Shown: in pieces, positions 44,029 through 56,322 of the stretch
Layout: every line of letters begins with the position of its first letter
How positions within the stretch are numbered: position 1 is the stretch's first letter
DNA from: Carallia brachiata
Lineage: Eukaryota; Streptophyta; Magnoliopsida; Malpighiales; Rhizophoraceae
Length of the DNA stretch: 64,000 bases
Assembly: GCA_021464245.1 (NCBI GenBank)
Contig: JADCRB010000066.1
Span: 1,463,548-1,527,547 of the forward strand
Reading direction: 5' to 3'
Program-made: the position numbers and the translations under genes
Notes under the pieces: model-generated
Databases searched by the model: none
The model's input: only the letters and a program-made list of their open reading frames with translations
What the model was told of the DNA's origin: nothing

Positions 44029-46584
44029 ATGTTTGATGGGTTTACAAAGTCCAAATTCTACACAAAATGGTACTTAATACTTTTTTGGGTTAATCATAAT
44101 TTTTGGTTCTGTTGTTCTCTTTGTTCCTTTCTTTACCTCAATTTTTGATTAATATTAATCACACCCATTTGTGATTCTTTGGTTTTTTTTTTTTTTTTTA
44201 TCAATTTAAAGCAAGTTGTCAATAAAGACGACGAAGACAAGGCTGGAGGCCTTGAAGAAGAAGAAGAACACGGTGGCAAAGTACTTGAAGAATGACATGG
44301 CTGATCTTCTTAAGAATGACCTTGATTACAAAGCTTTTGGCAGGGTTAGCTTTCCATTTTCTTCTCATGGGTTCTCTAATTTTGTTTCAAAACCTCAAAT
44401 ATGTTAATTTCTATCAAGGTTTATTGGCTTGGTTGTCATGGTATTATGGTAGCCTTCGAGTTTATTGAACTTGCAATAAAATTGGAACGTGAGATGAAAT
44501 TGGGATTCTAAGAGACGAAATTTGGTGACGCAGGCAGAAGGACTTATGGCTGAGCAAAACATGATAGTACACTATGATTTTATTGAACAATTCTGTGAAT
44601 GTATTTCAAGCAATCTCTCTGTCATGAGTAAACAGAGGTATGTTTGTGGCTGCATCCAATTTGCAGTTTTATTCTCTTCATGATTTATGATTCTTTATTT
44701 TTTGCTCTTCAAAGTGAACACTTCCCATTGGCACAATTTAGAAGATGTTTTCATTTGCTGCATTTTCTGAATCTCAGCTCAATGTTAATAATTGTTGTAA
44801 ATTTCATGGTTTTCCTGACTGAGATTCTAAACCAAATTTGAGAATTGACTGAGTTGGATATGTTATCATATGCAAAACCAACCAGATTATTATGGAAATT
44901 TGATATTCAGTATAATTTGATGTGGGATTTGCTTAGAAAAATAACCAAATGCCATTCGCAATTACTAGAGAGTTAAAAAGGATTGTGCATTTAGGTGCTT
45001 GGGGTTTATGGTATTCACCAGTCTTTCTCATTCCTTTTTTTCTGATTCAGGGAATGCCCCGAGGATTGCAGAGAAGCTGTACACTCCCTGATATATGCTG
45101 CAGCAAGGTTTTCTGAATTCCCAGAACTACGGGATCTTCGCAGCCTATTCATTGAAAGATATCAGACTTCCCCTGAATCCTTCATCAACAAAGAGGTAAT
45201 AATCTCATATTGTCACTCCGTTATTAGATCCTTGCTTTTGTTTTTGGAATGTCGTGGGTTTGGATTCTGATGTTTTATTGCCGAGTGCAGTTTGTTGAGG
45301 CATTGAGGCCAAAGCCTGCAACGAAGAAGATGAAGCTTCAGTTGATGCGTGAAATAGCGCAAGAATTCTCCATAGATTGGAATTCTAAGTCCTTGGAGCA
45401 GAAACTCTTTAAACCCCCGGCAAACCAAGAAGTAAGAATCCTTTTCTATTATCCACCAATTGTTGCATTTATGCAATTGAGTACAACTGAGAAGGTCTGT
45501 GGTGGATTCTACAGTGAAGTGGTCTTGCCTTGTTCAGGCAGTCTCAAATTTCCTTCAAAGGCCTGCTTTTTGCTGGCTGCATGTCTTGTGTAATTTGCAT
45601 GTGAATCTATTCCGTATTGGTTAACTGATCGTGACAATTTGTTGTTTCTTTCTGTAGGACCTGCATAGGAATGGATCTGTAGATGATGTGGTTGACAACC
45701 CGAGGAGAGAGAGCCAAGATGATGGATCTGTAGATGATGTGGTTGACGACATGAAGAGAGAGAGCCAAGATGTTCATGAGGGATACAAACTGAAGAAAAA
45801 CAAAGCTGATATTTTTAAAAAAAGAGATGACTATCACTTGGCGACCAGAGGGAATGAAAGAAGCAACATTGCTGATGAAATATACAAGGCGCAAAGCAGC
45901 AGTGAAGATGAAGTGACTTCATCAGGCACTGAAAGGGGTAGTCTAAAGGCCAGTGCAAGTTCAGCAGGAAGTGTCCCAGAGGATGAAGTGGATAGCAAGT
46001 CCATTTACTACCGGTCCATTCCTCCCCCTTACGTCAAGACGAAAACTGAGATTCAAGAGAAAATAGAAGAATCCCCTAAATCAAGTTGCAGTACCCCTGG
46101 AGATGAAACCGATCATCCTGACGGATCAAACTTTGAAGCTAAGCCAAAACCAAGATCAGTCCGGAGGAGGCCACTGAAGTCACTGTCAGGTCAGGAAGAT
46201 TGTGGCAGTGTTGAAAAACCATTGAAGCCACCACCGGGTCGCGAAAAGATTGGTAGCATTGGGAGTGAAATGGTGGCAACAAAGAAGTCGACCGCTGTGG
46301 ATCAAGATTCTAGTAATCTAAAAGCATACCTGAAGCCTCCTCCTTCATGGGAAATAAACAAGGATAATGGTGAAGTCGCCAGGCCAAGGAGCACAAAATC
46401 TGAAATACCCCTTGTACCTGGAAAAGAAACATATCCTGCTGAGCCTGTTACTCCCAGTGAGGCAACAAAAAGGCATTCTAGATCAACTTCATTGCAGCCG
46501 GAGATGTTGACAGCGCATGTCCATCCTAACCTGCCAGATTGTGACGATTTGGCAGCCCGGATTGCAGCTTTTAAGGGGAGGTAA
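44029..46584 (+). CDS. IST1-like protein (regulator of Vps4 activity in the MVB pathway), 496 aa
   Basis: Exons 44029-44069, 44212-44344, 44534-44637, 45051-45195, 45291-45431 and 45658-46584 join in frame with GT-AG borders. Residues 1 to about 185 are the IST1/Ist1-like domain: helices with KTTKTRLEALKKKKN, AEGLMAEQNMIVHYDFIEQFCE, EAVHSLIYAAARFSEFPELR and KLQLMREIAQEFSIDW. IST1 proteins are ESCRT-III-like; they bind Vps4/SKD1 and LIP5 and tune endosomal vesicle formation. The last exon codes a long, low-complexity, charged tail (about 309 codons) ending DLAARIAAFKGR, as in plant IST1-like proteins. It contains a 17-residue tandem duplication. No frame lesion. Confidence 0.93.
45671..45772 (+). 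repeat. In-frame 51-bp tandem duplication in the IST1-like tail
   Basis: Two copies of a 51-bp unit (45671-45721, 45722-45772) encode GSVDDVVDNPRRESQD-like and GSVDDVVDDMKRESQD-like segments. They differ at a few positions, so the duplication is not brand new. Confidence 0.9.
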
Positions 46585-46599
46585 AAGAAGACAGGCATT

Positions 46600-47505
46600 G
46601 CATTCTTAGGAAGCTTCCTTAGTATTCTTTCTTTATGTACACAAACAGTAAGAGAAGCTTACATTAGACACTATATCCAAACCTTCCGATTTGCACCGAG
46701 AGTTTTATGTACTGAAAACGCCTTTATATGTTACCGTATATGAGTTTTGTTATGTTCTCTTCTTTTTGGTGGATATTCATAGGATTTTAGAAAAAAATAT
46801 CAGTACTGTAGTAATTCTTAATTTTCTTTTCTTTTGTTATCAATATTTACATGACACATTATCTGCTAAACATACAGATTTCACATCTGAATTACAATAA
46901 ATATAGTCACAGACAGATTGCCTTTCTTGTGTTGGTCCCTCATTATTTCTTCTAGGCTTGGCCATGGCCTCATTCAAAACCGAAACTGAACTAAAAGTGG
47001 TTAACGATTTATATTTTGCGTTATGTTTACTTTTCTATTATATATTTATTTTTGATTTAATGTAATCATATAATTGTTCTTTGAGAAGAAAATAAAATTG
47101 CGATTGCAAAAGCTTATTTAAAGTCATGCATCCTAAATAACTAATTTATTTTTAACCCGCTCCTTATGCAAAAGAATATAATTAGAACGAAAATAAAATT
47201 TGCCAATTTCAAAACAAAAAAAACTTTCCCACTTCACAAAAGAATAAAATTTTACAAAAAAAAAATATTTTTAGACAAATTATAATTGGATTATTGATCT
47301 CAATTGAAAACAGAAAATGTCAAAACTATTAAAAAAAAAAAAAAATCGCTTGGTGTCATCAAGACACAGCGTTTTGACCATATATGGTCCACACCGGTTG
47401 GTCAATTTCCGGTTCGGGAAGAGTCTCAGTACGCAATCTTCTCCGCCGCCGCATCACCATCCCCACCGCCGCCGTGCCGCCCGCATCAGAAGGATAATAA
47501 AGAGT
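46600..47505. other. IST1-like 3' UTR and METTL22-like promoter region
   Basis: AT-rich 3' flank, then a GC-richer stretch from 47385 with GCCGCCGC words just before the METTL22-like ATG. No separate gene seen. Confidence 0.5.
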
Positions 47506-47509
47506 GAAA

Positions 47510-50500
47510 ATGGACGGCCATGATTCAGAGAAACAGCAGCAGGAGGAAGAGGAGGAGCATCATGTGATGAGCGAGGTGCATCTGGGTTGCCCACCCAACT
47601 CTTCTGGGCCCCACATTTCCCACTTCACCATCTCCGTTCCATCTGGTAATACACATTAAAAATTCCATCTTCTCCATTGATTTCGATGTTCAAGCTGCCT
47701 TTTGGATCGATTTGCTAAGTGGGTTTTCGTTTATTTCCTTATTCATCCTTTTTTTTTAGTGGAAAATTGGCATTATGATATGTAGCTAGTGTAAAAGCTT
47801 GTTTCTTTTTTGATTTTTTTTTTCAAGATGTTGATAATAGGAGATGTAATAGACTGTTTAACAGTGAAGAAGTTGCTATGCAACAAGCAGTTTGTGTGGA
47901 TGAAGATGGTGATCTTGTTCTGACTAGACGCTGCGGTATGTTTTTATTTCTGATGTTTTTCTATTGGATATTCGTGCTAAAAAGACATCCTTTTACCTGT
48001 CTGTTTGAATTAGATTGGCTAAGGTTTTTTTGGTTTATGGACAGATTTTGATTTGGGTGCTGTTAGTTGTACGGAAAAGATGAGGGGCTAATTGCATAAC
48101 GATTCAAGTATTGCATATTTTGTGCTGCATTGCTCACTTGTATTGATGGAATCAAAGATTAGTACTGGAAATGCTAATTAGTTTTGAACTCGGGAGTAGT
48201 TCCTGTTGGATGTGTGCGTTTGGTAGAATAGGTTAATATGTATTAAATGTAGATTAGTCCATTGCATTATATGCATTCGCATTCTGTTAAGAGTCTACCA
48301 AACAGGCTAGTCTATGAATAGGAAAACTGCAACAGGAAAGCCTTTATGATGCCTTATCTGTTTGGAAAATTTAGGTGTATACATAGAGATCTTGCTCAAT
48401 GGCGTGTCTCTCAATGTTCTTGTGCATATTTAGATGGTTTTCTTCACTGTCATAACAGACTGTTGGCATCATCAACTTTCTTACTTGGTAGGAATGAAGA
48501 AATGAGCAAAAAAAAATGATTGATGGAACATGAAATCACTAGATTATTAGTGTCTTCCATTTTATTCTTCTGTTCTGCAAACAACAATTAATCCTGCATA
48601 TTTTTTTCTTCTTTAAAGGTGCAGATCTTTCATCGCATAGTTTTAGTTTAAGCATCCAGCACAATATCACATCATCAATTCCAAATGTTGGATTACAGGT
48701 AATTGATTTTTTTTTTTTTTTCCTAAATTCTTTCCCTTTTGTTTGCTGCTAGATAATCATTTACAACCCTTATTTTTGCCCTTCAGGTCTGGAAGGCAGA
48801 ATTAGTGTTATCTGATTTTGTGTTGCATAAGATGTTCACTTCATCCGAATTTGATGGGATTGTTTTATTAGAACTTGGTGCTGGAACAGGTATGCTGAAT
48901 TCTAGTGCTAATTTTGACTCACTTTTGTCAATCATCAAGCTATTTTGCTAACATGCTTTGCTAAATTTCTACAACTTTTCTTTAAAATTGTTGATTGAAA
49001 GATGGTTAATTTTGTTGATTGTATGTTATTGGAAAATTATATTTTGATTGACCTGCAATTCATCCAACTCATTTAGAATTAGGATTTTGAAAGTTCTTAT
49101 AAATTGAGATGAGTGTGAGAGACTGTGGCTATGGTAAGCATGGAGAAATCATGTTGCGGTAATTCCTTGGTACAAAGTTATGGAATAGAACCACCGGGCA
49201 TCTGCAAACAACCTGGCTTAGTTTCATAAAAAATGGAGTACATGCAGTCTAGATATATGCCAATATTTCTGTGCTTTATGCTGAACTATCTTAAAAAGAT
49301 CCTAATCTGAACCTGAGTGTTTCTTGTTTGACAGGGTTTTCATTTCACTGTCTTTACCAGGGCTTGCTGGCATGTTGCTTGCACATGTTGGTAAAACGGT
49401 GTTCCTAACAGGTACGATTTGGCTATTTTTTCACGTTGGATCTTGACTTGATGTCTTCCCCAAGTTTGTGTTGAATTATCTGACCATTTTTTCTTCGTAG
49501 AGATCTTTTGTATAACTAAAATTTTGTCATCTCACATATGTGGGTTTTCTCACATGTCAATTAAGTTTGGGACATACTTTGAAATACAGAAGGGGACTCA
49601 TGAATTCAATGCAGCGCTTCGATTATCTTCTCTCTGTCACCTGTTGTGTTTTAATGTACTGACATTAGACTTGCTTTGGTAGTGAAAAATTACTTGTGCT
49701 TCCTTTTATTTCATCAGTCAGCTTTGGATGTGATTTACTTTTAGGAACTGTTCTTTTTTGCATGCATGTCAACAATAAGTTAGAAATGCTATTTACTGTA
49801 ACCGCATGATTAAATTACTTTAGATGCTTTTGTTAGTATATTATCGAAAGGTTGACTTATACAAGGAGCATTTGGGAAAAAGGAGGTGGCATGGGATTTC
49901 CTATAGTTTTGAGAGTTTTAACCAGCCACTGTCTAACAGACCGCGAGATGAAATCCTGGACAACTGTGCCAAGAATGTTCACCTCAATTCTGGAGTTTTA
50001 AGCTATGCTGCTGCAATTCATATACGTGAACTTGATTGGACGAGTTCTTGGCCACCTACAGGAAGCCTAGGAAATTCTGCATCTCATAAAAGGTGAAATT
50101 TTGGTAGAGTTGATGTTTTGCTCAATGAGGTTTTGGATTAATCAATGGCTTCCAATGGAATTTTCTTTTGATATTTGCATGTGGTTTGCAGTGGGAATAT
50201 ATTATTCTTTGGTCATCATATCCAGGTATTCATGGATGCCCTCAGAAGTTGAAGAAGCCCAAGGAGCTTCTCTGCTTGTAGCTGCTGATGTGATATACAG
50301 TGATGATCTGACAGATGCCCTTTTCAGTCTTTTGGAGAGATTAATGTCGTTGGGCCATAAAAAAGTATGCTTGGCAATTCCTCAATAAGGAATGGCATAA
50401 TGTGTGATTCAAGGACGAGGAATTTTCTCTCTTTTCTTGCTGGGTCATTCAAACATGCAACGGTTGGATTGTTGATTTAAATGTTTACCAAGGAGATCCT

Positions 50501-51152
50501 TTTCTTATATAGCTGTCCCACGCCGTTAAGATTAGCCACCAGGGCATTACATTTTATTGCAATCCTAGTATAAGTTGATATGTCATTGGAATGATATTTA
50601 AATATAACGTGTTGCTTTTCACTGTTAATTGTTCCACATCCCCACATTGCTGATTTTATCAGTATCTTCTTGTGTCTATGTGACCCAGCGTGATGTTAGA
50701 AGAATTTCATCTCCTTATGTGGTTTCGACAGAATTATGTGACAATTAGTTCTTTCTGTTATAGGTTTTATACTTGGCGCTGGAAAAGCGGTACAACTTCA
50801 GTCTTGATGATCTTGATGTTGTTGCAAATGGTTATTCTCATTTCCGAAGTTATCTTAGGGACGAGGAAGGTAAGCATGCCGACAGACTATTTTATTCCCT
50901 TTTCATCTCCATTCTCCATTGTCAAGCTTTGAGCTTATATTGTTGGCGTGTGTTGTCTTTGTAGAAAATGGGGACCTTGCGTATGGACCGATGCCTGGTT
51001 TCGTGGGGAAGTGCATTGACCTATCACAAGTTCCTCAATATGTGAGAGGTTATGACAGAGGAAGTGACGTGGAGCTTTGGCAGATTGTGTATGATAAGAG
51101 AAATGCCATACACGGAGAAACTGGAGATTCTGGAGCTGAGATTGCAGTTTGA
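47510..51152 (+). CDS. METTL22: METTL22-like protein-lysine methyltransferase, about 351 aa, 9 exons (frame conflict at exon 6)
   Basis: Exons 47510-47645, 47828-47935, 48619-48698, 48787-48889, 49361-49411, 49948(?)-50092, 50226-50364, 50764-50869 and 50965-51152. The protein has a variable acidic N-terminus, [14 protein letters not shown], the SAM-binding motif [13 protein letters not shown] across exons 4-5, [13 protein letters not shown], a post-motif acidic block [16 protein letters not shown], and [16 protein letters not shown]. This is the class I methyltransferase fold of the METTL21/22 group; human METTL22 methylates the DNA/RNA-binding protein Kin17. The best-looking acceptor for exon 6 (start 49940) gives a one-base frame error. 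The in-frame acceptor (49948) follows a poor CCGCGAG context and removes about three residues. Either that site is used, or a base is missing in the sequence, or the gene is broken. Confidence 0.88.
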
Positions 51153-52292
51153 ATGTATCCATCTCGTTGAAATTCAAGTGTTTACTCACACATTCGAGTC
51201 GCGTAGACAATCTTATACATATGCTCTCTCAGATCCAATGAATACAGTTTTAGTTGGTTGACCTTCTATTACATATATTATTCTTTCCTAACTTAAATTC
51301 AAAAAATTAATATTATTAAATATTAAACTACCGGTTCTTCATCTAATGGCTGAATTGGTGGCGAAATCACCAGTCCATTGATTCGAGCCAAGAATTGGTT
51401 CGAGTTTAAAAACTATGGTTAGTCCCTGTTATCATGGCTGGTGCTGCTAGGCTTAGGGCAAATGGTTTTCCGGGCTCCTTGTACACAAATTTTTAATTCA
51501 CTGTATGTGGTTGGCCACCTAAAAAAGACATTAAAAAGCAAAAAAAGAACGGAGAAAAAGGAGGGAAAAGAATGGCAAAAGAAAACACAAATTAACAGAA
51601 TGCTTTTGTTTTGCAACCTCACTTCCTGATCTGTCCTCTAGACTAAAAATATAGTGGTGAAATCCAGAATCTTGGAAGTTGGAACCCCATGACAGCCAAA
51701 AACAAGAAACACAAGAAAATATTTCTAACTCAACCCTCCCAAAAGCCATTTTAAGCAACTGCAAAAGAAAAGGCCAAGCTTTTAACTTGCTTTGTATGTT
51801 GGTAATAAAGAGAGCGGGAATGCCATTTAGATTTAGTTAGTGGAGAACAGCCATTGGACCGGATTTGTCATAAACTAAATTGATATTCTAGGCTTATTAT
51901 CTAGGAACTTGTTCAGAAATACCGTGATGAAAGGAACATACTGGCTTTAATTTTGTGAGCCAACATAGGATAAATGAAAACCAGCTGTTGTTGCTGGACT
52001 TTCCTTGCATTTCATTTTGTGTGAGTAATTCCTCCACAAACTTTCATTTTGTTTCTCTAATATGTTAGAATTAGACTGGAAGTAACAAAACCATGGTGAT
52101 CGATGTGCAAACTTGACTCATATTCACGACATCAGTGCTCATAATAATAATCTGAGGGTAAACTTTGCAATACAGGTAGAGTTCTCTTTTCAATGTTGTT
52201 CAGCTTTTTTTAATGTACAATAACTTATCTTTCATCCATCATTAGGTCAGCAGGTTGTTAATTTGAGGTTCCAGCATTGTGGCAATTCTGTG
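51153..52292. other. Intergenic DNA between convergent METTL22-like and Rab5-like genes
   Basis: 3' flanks of two tail-to-tail genes. No coding support. A-rich and T-rich runs and a GGTTCGAGTTTAAAAAC stretch (51397-51413) suggest an old element remnant. Confidence 0.5.
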
Positions 52293-54799
52293 TCACCCTG
52301 AGCAGCAAAAAAGTCTTCTTGTTCTTTTGGTCTTTGTTTCACTTAAGTTCACCCCAGTAGGCCTCGAAGGACAAGCTTTTACCAGTCTCTTTGCTGCAGA
52401 TAGTGGGAAGAAAACATCCATCGATCTGAGATCAAACTTATAACAACGATAACAACAAAGTCTTAATCTTAAATTTAATTGGGGTCAGCTAAGTTTCAGA
52501 TCAAACTTTTCAAAAATAAAAAATAAAAAAGCACAGACAGGAAAAGAAAATTCATACTTCAAGTATGTGGCGGAAAGTGTATGAAATGTGAAGATTACTG
52601 GTCTACTTTTGAACTGGTTACAGAGGATAATTTGCTTCTACTAGAAAAGTAAAATTTACCTATTTCATGAAAAAGGTCATTAATATTATGTGCAGTTTTT
52701 GCTGATGTTTCTATGAAGAACATTCCATTCTCTTGTGCATATTGTTCACCCTCCTGCAAGTTTTTGAGATAAGAAAACAGAAATGAAGAATCTGTGAATT
52801 ATCGTCGAGCAAGCTAACAAATATGCATGATCAACAAGCTTGGAGTCAAGCCTAAAGGTCAGGCCGCATGCTTGTGCTGAATCGAATTTATGTTCTTCAG
52901 CTATATTCTCATTGAAAATTAGAAACACTTTCTGGTATTAATTAGCAAAAGTACAGTGATTTGCATTCCCTACTGATGCAGAAAAGACAATTCTGCAGCT
53001 ACCTCATTCTGCACCTCTCTCTTCGAGTCCAGATCAGATTTGTTTGCCACCAATGCCATAACCAATTTAGGATTTGCTGGAAAAGTAAATGCAGAAGAAA
53101 AGATCATGGACCATCAAGAAAAAAAAATAAAAGATAAAAAATCACCCCTTGGATTGGCACTATGATCTACATAAGATGGAAACAAAAACAAAATGGGAGG
53201 TTTTGATCAGGAATGGAGTTGCATTAAAGAGATGAACAGGAACAAAAAGTTTCTGCTTTGCATGGCTTTATATAAGAGCTGCATGAACTTGATAGTTCAC
53301 CTTGTCTTTGCAGTTCTTGAACCCACTTCTTGGCTCTGATGAATGTATCCTGGAGCAAAAGTAATCTTAAAGAGATCAACAAACAACTGAGGATCCGGAA
53401 TTTAATCAAGGATCAAACAAAGATGTAAGTGAGAAACAAAAGCGACACAAAATTCAGTATAAATTGAGAATTATCTATACTGTGGACAAAGATAATTTAG
53501 GGGTAAAAGCAGAATTAATGAGAGAATTAATAACTAAGAGGCTGGAGATGCTAACCATGCTTGAGATATCATACACAACTACTGCAGCTGCCGCGCCGCG
53601 GTAGTACATTGGAGCCAAGCTATGATACCGTTCCTGTCCTGCTGTGTCCCATATATCAAACTTCACGGTGGCTTCAGACAAAGACAGAACCTGTGTAAAA
53701 AAGGCTGCTCCTATGGTTGGTTCCTGAGGACGGGCAAAGTAATAATTTTTTTTAGTAAGAAACATATAAAGGGATTTGATTCTGGACTTGCAGAAGAAAA
53801 TAGTTGATGAATGTGAACCTGATTGTCAAAGAACTGGCCTTTGATAAATCTTAGTACCAAACTGGTTTTCCCAGTTCCCATATCTCCCACAAGCACCTGA
53901 AAGAGGAATAATTAAACATGACAGAAAACAAAACAGTTTGCTACTGCATTTAAAATGCAGAAAGCTGCAGACCAGCTGCCGCATGGTAGCAGGCCAAATG
54001 TGCAAAAGTTGTGTGCCTGACCAGGCTGGCAGGGCTGCAGCAGCCCAGGAGCGGGCTACCATGGGCGTGGTAGCTATCCATATGCAATGGACTGAAAAAG
54101 GTTTCGCTCATCATTGAAGGAAGATGATGGTATACAAATTCAGAATTTTAAACAGCAGATAAGGGTACAAGGCATTACTTTTGGTTCTCTAAATCTAAGT
54201 AAATGGTTATCAAATATGATCATGGCTCAAGCTATATGCAAGTTCTCACACTGTATGCAGGCGTAAGCAATCAATATGACCATCAAATACAATAAGCCAT
54301 GCGAATATTTCTTGTATTAGTCCTGAGATTGAAGATCAAATTTCAAAAAAATATTTACCAAGCATTTAACTTGTTTGCATAGTTAAATAAATTTGTAATT
54401 GTGCTAATCCATTATTCCAAGGATCCATCCTCATCTTATAACCATCGAAGACATAATCTCCCATCAAAACTGCACCTTAAATCTCTAAGTTGTTAAATAT
54501 AAACATCAGTACAATAATTTTGAGGCCAACTAACAGAAAAAAAAATGACAAAAGGAATAGAAAACATGGACAAGACCAACAAAACAACATGGGGCCAGGA
54601 TGAGAAATGACCTAACCAAGCTCATATATAACTAAAAGAAGAGCTAGATTTCAATCAGGAACATGAACATGAACATGAACACCAGCTAATTTACAAGCAG
54701 AGTCCCCTTTATCCAAAACAAAAGAAAGATTGAAACAGTGTAAAGGTAAGACATACCCACCAGCTTGGATTGTATGATCCTGTTACCAGGCCTTGCCAT
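52293..54799 (-). CDS. Rab5-type small GTPase (RHN1/RABF2-like), 200 aa, 7 exons
   Basis: Exons 54799-54761, 53896-53819, 53723-53556, 53349-53301, 53076-53003, 52753-52660 and 52393-52293 join in frame to 200 codons. All GTPase motifs are present: [10 protein letters not shown] (P-loop), PTIGAAF (switch I), [20 protein letters not shown] (switch II), NKSDL (base binding) and [20 protein letters not shown] is characteristic of Rab5/RABF. The C-terminus ...RLFCCSG offers two cysteines for geranylgeranylation. Rab5 GTPases drive vacuolar and endosomal trafficking. This C-terminus differs from Arabidopsis RHA1/ARA7, which end in a SxxCC tail, so I call it only RHN1/RABF2-like. No lesion is seen. 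Confidence 0.92.
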
Positions 54800-56322
54800 T
54801 GCACACTTGGATCAATATTTGCAATTTCAGACACAGGGCTCTTAGATGAAGGATAGATAGAGTAATGCTTTTAAGTGTTTAGCTTGCAAGTAATCTCGAG
54901 ACAAAATGTTTACTAATTAAAGTTGAGGAAGGAATCAAAAGGGTAGGATTTTCACAAGTCACTCAAAGTGATGGACAGAAGGAACAGGAACAAGAATGGT
55001 AGTTTTCCTGAGTTATGCTTAGTTTTAGCTTTGACTGGTAGTTTTGCTTTTTTATTGTGCTGTGCCAATTGAATGTTGTTTTGAATTGACCATCTCCTTC
55101 CCTCCCTGGCTGGCTTCCTCCCTCTTTCCTTATTCTCCTGTGGGCCAATACTAGATGGGTCATTTTTCCTCCTCCATTTATGCCCATGGGCCTCTAAATG
55201 GAAGTGTCCTCTGGACCTCAAACCATCCATTAACTCTAACATTTCGTTTATGCAGTTATAAGAGAAAATAGAGAAAATGAGTATCGGGAAAGATTTGCCC
55301 TCCATTACAAGTTAATTGGACTCGATTTTGAATTAGTCAGAATCTAATATAACTTCTAAATGCTAGAGGTCTCAGACCACAGACTGAAAAAAAAAAAAAG
55401 TTTATGCAATTTGAAATCTAATGTTTGCTCTAGTGATAATGAAATACGTACCTCATTATAATAAATAGAAATTTAAATCCTTATTTACTTTTCACTTACC
55501 CTCTTCTTAAGTGGATGTGACTACTCATTCAAGACAAAAAAAAAAAAAAAAACAAAATTTATGCAGTTCACAAGCCACTAAGTGATACTACAAACCAGCG
55601 TAGGTGGAACCAATCTTCGGACCTTGGGCCCACATCAAATGAGTATCCCTGGCCCAAGAGTCTCGGGCCTAGTTCGCTTAAACCTTCACTCTTAAGTCCA
55701 AAACTGTCCATTATGCCAATACCAAGCCGTAACGCAACTGGATCAGTCTTGGCGACTCAAGGATACAATTACCAGGCAAAGATGCTTACTCAGATTCTAC
55801 TAGCACTCAAGTGCCGACCAAATAGCCTGGGCAGTGCCAAATGGATGCCTAAATTCTTAACAAATAAGATATTCTCTTAAATAAATAAAAAAAAGGAAAA
55901 AATAATTATAATAAAAATAAATAAATTATCGTATATCGTTAAATAAAATTATATTATTACTTATTTTTATAAATCTACCCAGTTAAAATAGACAAACTCC
56001 AAAGTTCAAACTACCATGGCAGAAATGAACAAAACTCCAATCATACTCTTGTCCCCACATAACATTCCTATCACGATCATGATTAATCAAAAAGCAAAAA
56101 AAAAAAAAAAAGAAAAGAGAAAAATGACACAACAACCCCATCAACTAGGAAGTCTCCTCTACAATTTCCTCCACATCAAAACAAAACATCTAAAGGACAA
56201 ACCAACAAGAAAAACGTCTTCTCCTACTCCAAACTCAAATAAATGCCATTCCTTTGAAAAATTTAAGTCCTCTCCTTCTCTCCAAAATACACACACATAC
56301 ACAAAAACTACACTTACACTTC
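54800..56322. other. Shared upstream region of divergent Rab5-like and LEA_2-like genes
   Basis: About 1.5 kb between head-to-head genes. It holds a SINE 3' fragment at 55255-55396, an A18 run near 55536 and AT-rich DNA. No gene seen. Confidence 0.5.
55255..55396 (+). mobile_element. SINE 3' fragment, same family as 6406-6593
   Basis: The TTGAATTAGTCAGAATCTAAT stretch and its flanks match the 3' half of the SINE at 6406-6593 and end in an A13 run. Confidence 0.6.

Noticed and set aside
54952..55305. 117-codon minus-strand open frame upstream of the Rab5-like gene
   Set aside because: Composition and repeats suggest non-coding DNA; part lies over the SINE fragment.
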